A stretch of 64,000 nucleotides of DNA from positions 1 through 64,000 of the forward strand of contig CAVPDS010000017.1 of assembly GCA_963702695.1 (NCBI GenBank), in the 5' to 3' direction. The position numbers and the translations under genes are program-made. Each line of letters starts with the position of its first letter. The first letter of the stretch is position 1. Below the pieces are notes generated by a model that did no database searches, was not told the DNA's origin, and worked only from the letters and a program-made list of their open reading frames with translations. Origin of the DNA: VAZQ01 sp963702695 (lineage in GTDB: Bacteria; Pseudomonadota; Alphaproteobacteria; Rhizobiales; Xanthobacteraceae). Shown here piece after piece: positions 44,635 through 53,055 of the stretch.

Positions 44635-45681
44635 CTATTTGAGCAGTGCCGCGATCCGCGCCACAATAGGCTTCGGCGTCGCATAGATCTTTTTGATCAG
44701 CCGTTCGAGATATGCGCCGTTTTCGGGCTCCAGATTCAGTTTCCGCAGCCGGACTTCAGCAATGAATTCCGGGTCCTTCATGGTTGCATCGAAGGCCTCG
44801 CGCAGCATTTTTACACGCTCCGGAGGCAAGCCCGGCGGCGCAATGAAGGGACGCCCTATCCCCTGCCCGGCATAGAGGAATTCGATGGCGGTGCGATCCT
44901 CCGGCGACTTCGCCAGATCGGGCACGTACGGCACGTCCTTGAGATCAGGATGCGGGTGCGCGCCGGCTTGGAGGAGGATGTTGACTGTCTTGGTCGGAAT
45001 CCAATCGGGGCGCCTGACGGTGATGCTGTCGAGGCTCTCGCAATAGCCCTCGACCTCGCCGCGCTCCATCGCCAGCATGACATCGGCCGAGGAGGAATAC
45101 CCGCCAACAATGCGGAATTTCAGACCGAGCAAGGCATTGAGCGCCTTCGGGTAGGTACCCGTCCCGGTGCCGGGGCCGTTCTCGCCCACGGTCAATTGCC
45201 GCTCCGCCAAGTCGCGTATGTTTTTGACCGCCGCGGTCTTGTAAGCCATGCAGACGTTGGTTTCCAGCGCGGTCGTCCCAAGCCACGTGAACGAGGGCGG
45301 GTCAAACTGTGCGCCGGGCGCGCCGGTGATGGGGCCAAGTGCCGCGTCGCGCGCGAGGAGGCCGATCACAGTGCCATCGCGAGGCGCGACGCTCTGGAAA
45401 TAATTGGCGGCGCGGAAGCTGCCCGCGCCCTCCATGTTCTGCGCGATCACATTGGGATTTCCGGGCAAATGGCGGCCAAGATGGCGCGCGAGGATGCGCC
45501 CCCACAGATCATAGCCGCCGCCAACGCCGAGACCGATGATCATCTTCACGGTCTTGCCGGCGTAGTAGCCAGCCGGCGCCTGGGCGCGGGCGCATGGAGC
45601 GCCCATCGCCTGCCATGTCAGGGCGCCCACCAACAGCGCGAGCGCCCGCGAAGGCCGTAGCCTGAAGCCCATCTCGTTCAT
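44635..45681 (-). CDS. Bug/TctC-family tripartite tricarboxylate transporter receptor
   Basis: Periplasmic receptor of 348 aa. The N-terminus MNEMGFRLRPSRALALLVGALTWQAMGAPCARAQ is a signal peptide; ATG 45672 is an alternative start. The motifs YYAGKTVKMIIGLGVGGGYDLWGRILARHLGRHLPGNPNVIAQNMEGAG and RPFIAPPGLPPERVKMLREAFDATMKDPEFIAE are diagnostic for Bug proteins. It is the third member of a similar set (also 23827-24897 and 42556-43572). It follows the NHL gene array on the same strand with a 31-bp gap and precedes the NMT1 receptor. Confidence 0.9.
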   Translation of the reverse strand: MNEMGFRLRPSRALALLVGALTWQAMGAPCARAQAPAGYYAGKTVKMIIGLGVGGGYDLWGRILARHLGRHLPGNPNVIAQNMEGAGSFRAANYFQSVAPRDGTVIGLLARDAALGPITGAPGAQFDPPSFTWLGTTALETNVCMAYKTAAVKNIRDLAERQLTVGENGPGTGTGTYPKALNALLGLKFRIVGGYSSSADVMLAMERGEVEGYCESLDSITVRRPDWIPTKTVNILLQAGAHPHPDLKDVPYVPDLAKSPEDRTAIEFLYAGQGIGRPFIAPPGLPPERVKMLREAFDATMKDPEFIAEVRLRKLNLEPENGAYLERLIKKIYATPKPIVARIAALLK

Positions 45682-45712
45682 CCCAAAGGGCGAGCTGGTG
45701 ATACCCTTGCGC

Positions 45713-46723
45713 TTAGTTTTTCACGAAGCGTTTGAGCTGCATCTTGTTGGTGAAGCCGGCGTAGATGGTGCCCTGCTCATCGACCGAGATCGATTCGGGT
45801 GCGCCGAGTCCGGGCTGTTCAGGAATAAAGCCGGTAACCTTGCCGTCCTTCGCGCTGCCGATCCGGATGCCCATCTTGAAGCCCGGATTGGTCTTCTCGC
45901 TCGACTGCGAATCCGCGACATAGATCACGTTGTTCTTGTCGACGAACACGCTGCTCGGCCGCCCGAACTGTTTCCACTCCTTCAGCAGCTTCCCGTCACC
46001 GTCGAAGACCTGTACGCGGCTGTTGACGCGGTCGGCAACGTAGACGTTGCCGGCACCGTCGAGCGCGATGCCGTGCGGGGTGTCGAACTCGCCGGCAGCC
46101 TTGCCATGCTTGCCCCACGCCTTGATGAACTTGCCATCCTTGGAGAATTTCACGATGCGGTCGTTGCTGGCGCCGCCGTGCCCATCGGCGACGTAGATGT
46201 CGCCGTTCGCCGCGATCGCGACATCGCTCGGCTGGTCGAGCATGCCTTCCACATTGCCGGGCATTCCGGCCTTGCCGAGCGTCAGAAGCACCTTGCCTTC
46301 GGGGCTGAACTTGACGACGACATCGCCCTTGCCGTTCTTGCCGCGGCCATCGGTCACGTAGACGTTGCCGTCGTGGTCGACGCCCAGGCCGTGCGGGAAA
46401 TTGAACATGTCGCCGCCGAAATTGGCGAGCACCTTGCCGCTCGGGTCGAAGTGCCAGACCGGCCCAAGCTTCGAGTTGCCGCAATCGTTGCCGCCGCAAC
46501 GCTCGAATATCCAGAGGCTCTTGCCGTCACTGCCGACCTCGACGCCGATCGGCGATCCCAGCTTGCGGCCCTCGGGGAGCTTGTCCGCGCTATCTTCCAT
46601 CTTGTATGGGTTCGGCGCGCTGTTGGCGTCGCCGGCCTGGGAATAGACCCGCACGCCCGAAGTCGCAGTGAGCGCGATAACGGCGACGCCGAGCAGCAAC
46701 GCTGTGTGGTGTGCAGTCCTCAT
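45713..46723 (-). CDS. secreted NHL-repeat propeller protein, array copy 3 (last transcribed)
   Basis: Exported protein of 336 aa. AAAGGAGG lies before ATG 46723; the signal peptide is about MRTAHHTALLLGVAVIALTATSGVRVYSQ. Repeats such as FNFPHGLGVDHDGNVYVTDGRG, LDQPSDVAIAANGDIYVADGHG and FDTPHGIALDGAGNVYVADRVNSRVQVFDGDG define an NHL propeller of about six blades. A two-cysteine block FERCGGNDCGN near residues 73-83 is shared with the copy at 46820-47830. The family resembles SMP-30/PAL-type propellers; catalytic residues cannot be assigned. It is one of three tandem paralogues. Confidence 0.86.
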   Translation of the reverse strand: MRTAHHTALLLGVAVIALTATSGVRVYSQAGDANSAPNPYKMEDSADKLPEGRKLGSPIGVEVGSDGKSLWIFERCGGNDCGNSKLGPVWHFDPSGKVLANFGGDMFNFPHGLGVDHDGNVYVTDGRGKNGKGDVVVKFSPEGKVLLTLGKAGMPGNVEGMLDQPSDVAIAANGDIYVADGHGGASNDRIVKFSKDGKFIKAWGKHGKAAGEFDTPHGIALDGAGNVYVADRVNSRVQVFDGDGKLLKEWKQFGRPSSVFVDKNNVIYVADSQSSEKTNPGFKMGIRIGSAKDGKVTGFIPEQPGLGAPESISVDEQGTIYAGFTNKMQLKRFVKN

Positions 46724-46819
46724 GGCATTCCTCCTTTACGCATTGTGGATACTTTTACGGTGCACACAGCCGCAGATGCGACCCGCGCCCGCCGCGCGAT
46801 CGCAGCCCGCGAACTGTCG

Positions 46820-47830
46820 TTACTTCTTTACGAACCGACGGAGATTCATCGAGTTCGTATAGCCGGCATAGACATCGCCAGCGTCGTCGACACCGACGCC
46901 TTCGAGCGCACCGAATTCCTTGGTCTCCTCGATGAACGCCGTGATCTTGCCGTCCTTGGCGTTGCCGACGCGGATGCCCTGCTTGAAGCCCGGATTGAGC
47001 TTGTCGCTGGATTGCGAGTCGGCGACGTAAATCACATCGTTCTTGTCGATCGCGATCCCGCTCGGCCGGCCGAACTGCTTCCACTCGGCCAGTAATTTTC
47101 CTTCCTGGTCGAAAATCTGGATGCGGTTGTTGGCACGGTCGGCGACAAACAGGCGGCCCTGCGAATCCATCGCAAGATTATGCGGGGTGTTGAAATCTCC
47201 CGGCCCCTTTCCTTCCTTGCCCCAAGCGCTGATGAATTTGCCGTCGTTGCTGAACTTCACGATGCGTGCGTTGGTCTTGTCGCCATGGCCGTCGGCGACG
47301 AAGATGTTGCCGTTCGGTGCGATTAACACATCGGATGGGCCATTGAATTCGTTGTTGCCGGCGCCGGCGGCGCCCGGTGTGCCGAGCGTCTGCAGTACCT
47401 TGCCGTCGGGACTGAGCTTCAGCACGGTCTGGCCGCTCTTCTTGTTCTTGCTGGCGCGCCCGTCGGTGATCCAGAGATTGCCGTCCTTGTCGACGAACAG
47501 GCCATGCGGGAAATTGGTCATGCCGGCGGCAAGGGCCGCCACTACGTTTCCGTTGGCGTCATATTTGGTGAGCGGCGCGATGTTCGAACCTTCGCAGCTA
47601 TTGCCGCCACAACGATCGAACACCCACATGCTCTTGCCGTCGCGGTCGACGTTGATCCCGATGGTCGAGCCATGCCCACGGCCGATCGGCTGCTTCGCCC
47701 AGCCTTCGTCGAGGCGGTACGGATTGGGCGCGGCATTGGAGTCATTTTCGGCCCAGACCAAAGCTCCCGACATCGCCACCAGGACCACCGCCGCAACACC
47801 CAGCATCAGAGTCATTCGACTGGCAAGCAT
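46820..47830 (-). CDS. secreted NHL-repeat propeller protein, array copy 2
   Basis: Exported protein of 336 aa with signal peptide MLASRMTLMLGVAAVVLVAMSGALVWAE. The repeats read FPHGLFVDKDGNLWITDGRA, FNGPSDVLIAPNGNIFVADGHG, FNTPHNLAMDSQGRLFVADRANNRIQIFDQEG and FGRPSGIAIDKNDVIYVADSQS. The cysteine block FDRCGGNSCEGSN matches that of its neighbour. The C-terminus GYTNSMNLRRFVKK also aligns with the 45713-46723 product (GFTNKMQLKRFVKN). It separates from neighbours by about 60-95 bases. The propeller fold is clear, the function is not. Confidence 0.86.
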   Translation of the reverse strand: MLASRMTLMLGVAAVVLVAMSGALVWAENDSNAAPNPYRLDEGWAKQPIGRGHGSTIGINVDRDGKSMWVFDRCGGNSCEGSNIAPLTKYDANGNVVAALAAGMTNFPHGLFVDKDGNLWITDGRASKNKKSGQTVLKLSPDGKVLQTLGTPGAAGAGNNEFNGPSDVLIAPNGNIFVADGHGDKTNARIVKFSNDGKFISAWGKEGKGPGDFNTPHNLAMDSQGRLFVADRANNRIQIFDQEGKLLAEWKQFGRPSGIAIDKNDVIYVADSQSSDKLNPGFKQGIRVGNAKDGKITAFIEETKEFGALEGVGVDDAGDVYAGYTNSMNLRRFVKK

Positions 47831-47890
47831 ATCGTCCCTCCCTTGGAGATCGCGTTTCCTGGAAAACTCCTGAAGCAGGCCGTTCCGGCT

Positions 47891-48949
47891 CTATTTCTTC
47901 ACGTACTTCATCACGCGCCTCGGTCCCACCTCTGCACCGTAGATGTTGCCATTGACGTCCGCGGTCACCCCTTCGGCCGCGCTGGTTCTGGTGGCCTTTT
48001 CGACCGGGTCGGGAATGAACGCCGTCACCGCGCCGTCGCTGACCCGCCCGACCCGGATGCCGCGCTTCCAGCCGTCGTGGTTCTTCGACACCGACTCGGA
48101 TTCGGAATCGGCGACGTAGATGATGTCGTTCTTGTCGATGTAGCATGCCGCTCGGCCGGCTGAATTGCGGCCACTGGTCGAGGAATTTGCCGTCCTGGTC
48201 GAATATCTCAATGCGGTTGTTGCTGCGGTCGCCGAGGAACAGGCGGCCTTTAGAATCCATCGCCAGCGTGTGGGGCCTGTCGATCTCGCCGGGTCCTGAG
48301 CCCTTGTGGCCCCAGGTCTTGATGAACTTGCCGTTCTTGTCGAACTTGACGATCCGCGCGTTAGTGTTCCCGCCGTGCCCGTCGGCAACGAAGATGTCGC
48401 CGCTGTCTGCGGCGCGACATAGACCGCGGACGGCGAATTGAATTCGTCATTGCCGGTGCCGGCGATACCGGCCTTGCCGAGCGTCATCAGCACCTTTCCG
48501 TCCGGGCTGAACTTGAAGACCTGCTGACCTTTATTGCCGCGGCCCGCGCCGTCGGTGACCCAGATGTTGCCTTCGAAGTCAACGTGTAGTCCATGTGGGA
48601 ACACGAACATGCCCTGGCCGAAGGCCGTCTTCAGGTTGCCCTCGGAGTCAAACTTGAGGATCGGCGCAAGCGGTGAACCGTCACATGCCGCAGGCTGGCC
48701 GGCTTGCACTGCGGATGGCGGCGCGAACGTGCCGCAGCGTTCGAAGACCCAGACGCTGGTCCCGTCCTTGTCGATGCCGATGCCGGCCGTCGAGCCCCAT
48801 ACCCGCCCCTCCGGCATTTTTCCGAAGGGCATCGAAGTATAAGGATTGGGCGCCGAGTTCGTGGGCGCCATCGTTTGCGCGGCAGCCCAATAGCTCGACA
48901 GCGCCGCGACGGCTCCGAACGCCAACGCAAAGCTAACAGCCTGCCTCAT
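47891..48949 (-). CDS. secreted NHL-repeat propeller protein, array copy 1, with two compensating frameshifts
   Basis: Exported protein of about 352 aa with signal peptide MRQAVSFALAFGAVAALSSYWAAAQ. N-terminal repeats are normal (FPHGLHVDFEGNIWVTDGAG; FNSPSAVYVAP). At about 48406-48411 the frame shifts, and the expected GDIFVADGHGGNTNARIVKF continues in another frame, which also reads MDSKGRLFLGDRSNNRIEIFDQDGKFLDQWPQFSRPSG. At about 48144 one extra base restores the original frame at YIDKNDIIYVADSESES, which runs to the end. As written, about 90 residues in the middle are nonsense although no stop occurs. The two indels cancel in length, so a gene finder would call one intact gene. Confidence 0.82.
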   Translation of the reverse strand: MRQAVSFALAFGAVAALSSYWAAAQTMAPTNSAPNPYTSMPFGKMPEGRVWGSTAGIGIDKDGTSVWVFERCGTFAPPSAVQAGQPAACDGSPLAPILKFDSEGNLKTAFGQGMFVFPHGLHVDFEGNIWVTDGAGRGNKGQQVFKFSPDGKVLMTLGKAGIAGTGNDEFNSPSAVYVAPQTAATSSLPTGTAGTLTRGSSSSTRTASSSRPGATRAQDPARSTGPTRWRWILKAACSSATAATTALRYSTRTANSSTSGRNSAGRAACYIDKNDIIYVADSESESVSKNHDGWKRGIRVGRVSDGAVTAFIPDPVEKATRTSAAEGVTADVNGNIYGAEVGPRRVMKYVKK

Positions 48950-49145
48950 GGCGAATGTCTTCCCGTGCGGGCGCGTTGAACGCGCAATTTTTCTTCAAGT
49001 TCAGGCCGCAAGGGTGCGCCCTTTCGAGTTCCGCCGCAAGCCTGTCGACGGCTGCTTGCGCGTGGCCGCCGAAGGCGGCAAGTTGCACGCCGTCCGTCGC
49101 CCGAACTCGGCGGCGCCACCCGCGGGATTTCAGGAACAACACACA

Positions 49146-50061
49146 ATGCAGAACAAATTCCGCGGCGTGATGCAGAGCCCGGTCACGCCGCTCAAGGCGG
49201 ATTTCAGCCTCGATCTGTCGACGTTTGAAAAGGTGCTCGACTTCCACGTGCGCACCGGCGCGACTGCCATTTCCTGGCCGCACCATAAAGGCGAGTCGCT
49301 CAACCTCACGATTGCGGAACGCAAGAAATTCGCCGAGGCCGCGGTCAAGGTCGTCAACGGCCGCATCCCGGTAACGGTGCATGTCAGCGCGCTCGCGGTC
49401 GAGGATACGATGGAACTGGCACAGCACGCGCAGAAGATCGGTGCGGACGGCATTCTTGCCATCACCCCCTATTTCTGGACCCCGACACGCGAGGCGATCT
49501 ACGATTACTTCGTGCGGCTGTGCACCTCGATCGATATTTCGGTGCTTTCCTACAACTCGCCGAGCTATCTCGCCGGCGTCGAGATCACCGGCGACCTGAT
49601 GGCACGGTTGATCGAGCGGCTGCCGAATTTCGTCGGCGTCAAGGAAGCGAGCTTCAACAGCGAGAAATTCCTGGAAATCTCACGCTTCGCGCTCAAGCTG
49701 CGGCCCGATTTTGCGCTCGTGACCGGGGTCGAGTTCCTGCTCCCCTCGGTGCCGCTTGGCGGGGTCGGATCCTATTCCGCCGCCGGCTCGATCTGCCCCA
49801 ATCTCTGTTCGGATTCTTTTCGACTCCTGCGTGGCCGGTGACTGGCCGCGCGCGCGCGAGTTGCAATACAAGATGACGCGGCTGTGGCACCTGTTCCGCG
49901 ATCAATATCCCTCCTCGCTCAAGGGCGGAATGGTGATCATGGGCCGCCCGGTCGGACCGACACGCCCGCCGCTGCCGACCGCCACCCCCGAGCGGCAGGC
50001 TTATATCCGCGCCCAGCTTGAAGACCTCGGCATCCTCGCCACCGAACCGCACGGCTGGTGA
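49146..50061 (+). CDS. dihydrodipicolinate-synthase-like aldolase, frameshifted
   Basis: Class I aldolase of the DapA/N-acetylneuraminate-lyase family, about 304 aa if corrected. ATG 49146 follows AGGAA. The barrel begins FRGVMQSPVTPLKADFSLDLSTFEKVLDFHVRTGATAI. ITPYFWTPT and YNSPSYLAGVEIT contain the usual Tyr, and the Schiff-base Lys is in LPNFVGVKEASFN. After SAAGSICPNL one extra T at about 49805 shifts the frame; the true continuation is VRILFDSCVAGDWPRARELQYKMTRLW, ending TEPHGW at 50061. It is next to the paralogue at 50091-51005, which also ends EPHGW. A 2-keto-acid aldolase or lyase is likely. Confidence 0.83.
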
Positions 50062-50090
50062 ACCCCTCCCCTTCCGTTTGAGAGTCCGCC

Positions 50091-51005
50091 ATGCCCGCCT
50101 TCGCGCCAGGCCTCGTGCACACGCCGGTGACGCCGTTCGACCGGGACAACCGGATCAACTTCGATCTGTTCGGCAAGCTGATCGATTTCCACATCGGCCA
50201 GGGCGCGGACTCGCTGGCGCTGCCGATGCACGCCGGCGAGTTGGTGAGCCTGTCCGACCAGGAAAAGCGAACACTGATCGAATTCGCAATCGAGCGAGCG
50301 AGGGGCCGCCTTCCAATCATCGCGCATACGAGCGATGCCGGCACCGCGATCGCCGCCGCGTTGGCGCGGCACGCCAAGGATGCCGGCGCTGCCGCCATCG
50401 TCGCCACCACGCCATATTACTGGACGCCGCCCCCCGCGATGGTGATCGAGCACTTCGTTCAGATCGGTTCGGCCGTCGACATTCCGTTCTTCGTCTACAA
50501 CTCCCCGGAGGAGATGCCCGGCACACGGATCACCTCCGAGCTTTGCTGCAAGCTCATCGACCGCCTGCCCAACTTCGCAGGCGTCGTTGATCTGAGCCTC
50601 GATTGGCAATTCATGATCGAGCTGATGACCGACGCGCCGCGCAAGCGCCCGGATTTTGCCCTTCTCGCCGGCACGGAACTGATGGTCTCGGCGGCCGCGA
50701 TCGGAGCGGTTGGCCTGTTCTCGCCGCTCGCGGCGGTCGCGCCGCGGCTCGTGCGCAAGCTCTACGACCTCTGCCGCGACGGACAGCTTTTCCACGCGCG
50801 CGAGGCGCAGGAAGAGGTCGGCAGGCTGCGCCAACTGCTGAAGCGGGGCGATGCTGCGCATCTGAAAGCGGCGCTACGCACCCTTGGCCGCGACTGCGGC
50901 GATCCGCGCCCGCCGTTGCGGTCGCTCGATCGCGAAGTCCATGGCACCCTGGCCGCCGAGCTCAAAATCATGGCGGAACTGCAGGCCGAGCCGCACGGCT
51001 GGTAG
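50091..51005 (+). CDS. dihydrodipicolinate-synthase-like protein lacking the Schiff-base lysine
   Basis: DapA/NAL-fold protein of 304 aa, tandem paralogue of the gene at 49146-50061. LVHTPVTPFDRDNRINFDLFGKLIDFHIGQGADSLALP, TTPYYWTPP and VYNSPEEMPG show the normal barrel and the conserved Tyr. Where the neighbour has LPNFVGVKEAS, this one has LPNFAGVVDLS: the lysine that forms the Schiff base is Val. Known family members need that Lys, so this protein cannot use the standard mechanism and may be regulatory, a partner subunit, or a different enzyme. The reading frame is intact and the ATG has GAGAG upstream. Confidence 0.88.
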   Translation: MPAFAPGLVHTPVTPFDRDNRINFDLFGKLIDFHIGQGADSLALPMHAGELVSLSDQEKRTLIEFAIERARGRLPIIAHTSDAGTAIAAALARHAKDAGAAAIVATTPYYWTPPPAMVIEHFVQIGSAVDIPFFVYNSPEEMPGTRITSELCCKLIDRLPNFAGVVDLSLDWQFMIELMTDAPRKRPDFALLAGTELMVSAAAIGAVGLFSPLAAVAPRLVRKLYDLCRDGQLFHAREAQEEVGRLRQLLKRGDAAHLKAALRTLGRDCGDPRPPLRSLDREVHGTLAAELKIMAELQAEPHGW

Positions 51006-51008
51006 GTT

Positions 51009-51779
51009 TTACGCCGCCGTCAGACCTCCATCGAGCGCCAAGACCTGGCCCGTGATCGAGGCGGCCTGCGGGCCTGCAAAGTAGGCTACCGCGGCGGCGA
51101 CTTCCTCCACGGTGGCGAGGCGGTGCAACGGGATGCGTTGCAGCATCGCTTTCATGTAGCCCACATCGGCTCCGGTCCCTGCGCGCGAGGGCGAGGGCGT
51201 GTCGAGCCGGCCCGGCGCAACGGCATTGACGCGGATGCCGTGCCCGGCCCATTCGATCGCGAGCATGCGCGTCATCTGCACGAGCGCGGCCTTCGAAATC
51301 CCGTAGGTCGAGCGCTCGGGCGCGCCGATCAGCGCATGCGTGGATGCGATGTTGACGATCGAGCCGGGCCGGCCGCCGGCGATCAGATGCTGCCCCACCC
51401 GCTGGGTCAGGAAAAACGTTCCCGTCAGGTTGGTACCAATGACGTCGTCCCATTGCTCGCGTGTGACGTCGACGGCAAGCGCCCGCAAGTTCGCGCCGGC
51501 GTTGTTGACGAGGACTTCGATCCGGCCAAGAGCCCGCACCACCTCTGCCACGGCGGCGTCAATGCTCGTCGGCACGCGTAAATCGAGCGCAACAGCCGCG
51601 GCCCGCGCGCCCAGGCTCTCGACCGCCGCAATGGTCTCGCGGAGATTCTCCACCCGAGTGGCCGACACCGCCAAATCAAATCCGTCGCGCGCGAGCGCAA
51701 TCGCCGTTGCCGCGCCGACGCCATAGGAAGCTCCGGTCACGAAGGCCGTACGCCGCTGCGATGAATTCTGTGTGGTCAT
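51009..51779 (-). CDS. short-chain dehydrogenase/reductase
   Basis: NAD(P)-dependent oxidoreductase of 256 aa, classical SDR length. Cofactor motif TGASYGVG is at about residues 15-22, NNAGAN near 92, catalytic Ser in VNIASTHA, and the YxxxK pair in STYGISKAAL; PGRLDTP follows. All key residues are present. SDRs of this type reduce ketones or oxidise alcohols. It is convergent with the aldolase-like pair, its stop lying 3 bases beyond theirs, and divergent from the receptor gene at 51917. GCGGAG lies before ATG 51779. Confidence 0.93.
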   Translation of the reverse strand: MTTQNSSQRRTAFVTGASYGVGAATAIALARDGFDLAVSATRVENLRETIAAVESLGARAAAVALDLRVPTSIDAAVAEVVRALGRIEVLVNNAGANLRALAVDVTREQWDDVIGTNLTGTFFLTQRVGQHLIAGGRPGSIVNIASTHALIGAPERSTYGISKAALVQMTRMLAIEWAGHGIRVNAVAPGRLDTPSPSRAGTGADVGYMKAMLQRIPLHRLATVEEVAAAVAYFAGPQAASITGQVLALDGGLTAA

Positions 51780-51916
51780 GCTCCGCTACCGTCTCCGCCT
51801 GCGACGATAGCACCATATCCGCCTTTCATCGGAGCGCTGAATTATCTGGCGCATCGGCGAAAACGCCGCTCTAATATCGGCGCAGATTGCGCGTCCAAGC
51901 CTCTGGGAGGAAATGA

Positions 51917-52873
51917 ATGTCACGCACCGTAACGCTTTTCGCATCCTTCCTCGCGCTCGCCACCCTCGCGACCGCCGCCCAGGCGCAGACCAAAGTGCGC
52001 ATCGGCAAGCCGCAGGCGGGGACGTTCCAGTTCCTGCCGGTCGACATCGGGATCGAAACCGGCATCTTCAAGAAGCACGGCGTCGACGTGGAATCGATCG
52101 ACTTCGGCGGCGGCCCACGGGTGCAGCAGGCGCTCACGGCCGGCGCGCTCGACCTCGCGCTCGGCTCGGGACCGGAACTGGCGCTGGCCGCCAAAGGCAC
52201 GCCCGAGATCGGTATCGCCGCGATGGCCGATGCGCCCTATTCGGTCGTGCTCGCGGTGCTCAACGGGGGCCCGAAGACGGTTGCGGACCTCAAGGGCAAG
52301 ACGGTGAGCATTTCATCGAAGGGATCCCTGACCGATTGGCTCGGCCAAAATCTCTCGCGCCAGGAGGGCTGGGGCACCGATGGCATCAAGCTCGCGCCAC
52401 TCGGCACCACCGCCGCCCAGATGGCCGCGCTCAAGACCAAGCAGATCGACGGGATGATCGTCGAGGCCAACGGCGGCTATCGCCTGGAGGAGGAGAAAAC
52501 CGGCCGTGTGCTCGTTCAGTTCGGCGATCGGGTCAAGACCTTCCACATCTACATCATCTATGCGCGCAAGGATTTTGCGGACAAAAGCCCGGAGGCGGTG
52601 CGCAACTTCCTCGCCGGCTGGTTCGAGACCATCGATTGGATGCACAACAATCGCGACAAGACCATTGATATCCTGAGCCACAATGCCGAGCTCTCGAAAT
52701 ACATCGCCACCCGTGACTACGACGAGTTGAAGGGGATGTTCAACCGCACCGGCAAGTTCAATCCGGAGGCGCTCAAGGTGCTCTCGCGCTCGTTCGTCGA
52801 GATGGGCATGCTGCCGAAAGAACCGGACGTGAATTCGCTGATCACCGAGAAATTCCTGCCGGCAGCGAAGTAA
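51917..52873 (+). CDS. ABC-type substrate-binding protein, NMT1/SsuA type, orphan
   Basis: Periplasmic receptor of 318 aa. GGGAGG precedes ATG 51917, and the signal peptide MSRTVTLFASFLALATLATAAQAQ is clear. The mature start KVRIGKPQAGTFQFLPVDIGIETGIFKKHGVDVES and VADLKGKTVSISSKGSLTDWLGQNL are typical of the NMT1/NitT class. No permease or ATPase gene is nearby, and the next gene is another receptor of a different family. The ligand is unknown. Confidence 0.88.
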   Translation: MSRTVTLFASFLALATLATAAQAQTKVRIGKPQAGTFQFLPVDIGIETGIFKKHGVDVESIDFGGGPRVQQALTAGALDLALGSGPELALAAKGTPEIGIAAMADAPYSVVLAVLNGGPKTVADLKGKTVSISSKGSLTDWLGQNLSRQEGWGTDGIKLAPLGTTAAQMAALKTKQIDGMIVEANGGYRLEEEKTGRVLVQFGDRVKTFHIYIIYARKDFADKSPEAVRNFLAGWFETIDWMHNNRDKTIDILSHNAELSKYIATRDYDELKGMFNRTGKFNPEALKVLSRSFVEMGMLPKEPDVNSLITEKFLPAAK

Positions 52874-52917
52874 GCAAAATCAAGGACAATCTTTCGATAC
52901 AAAATTCACGATCACTC

Positions 52918-53015
52918 ACACCGTCATGCCCGGGCATCCATCCGCCGCGCAAGAAGGCTTTTGCGAAATTGACGGATTGCTGCTCAAGCCCGGCAATGAC
53001 GGCATACGCAATGCC
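52918..53015. repeat. intergenic repeat, CCCGGCAATGACGGCAT family
   Basis: ACCGTCATGCCCGGGCATCC at the left and CAAGCCCGGCAATGACGGCA at the right are inverted relatives, forming a long imperfect stem. The right arm matches the wording at 23370-23392. Confidence 0.55.
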
Positions 53016-53055
53016 TCACAACTCGGGATGAGATGAAAAGACTTGGGAGACGTAA

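Noticed and set aside
48948..49145. N-terminal extension of the aldolase gene back to 48948
   Set aside because: The extra 66 residues overlap the promoter side of the divergent NHL gene and have no domain; ATG 49146 starts exactly at the family N-terminus.
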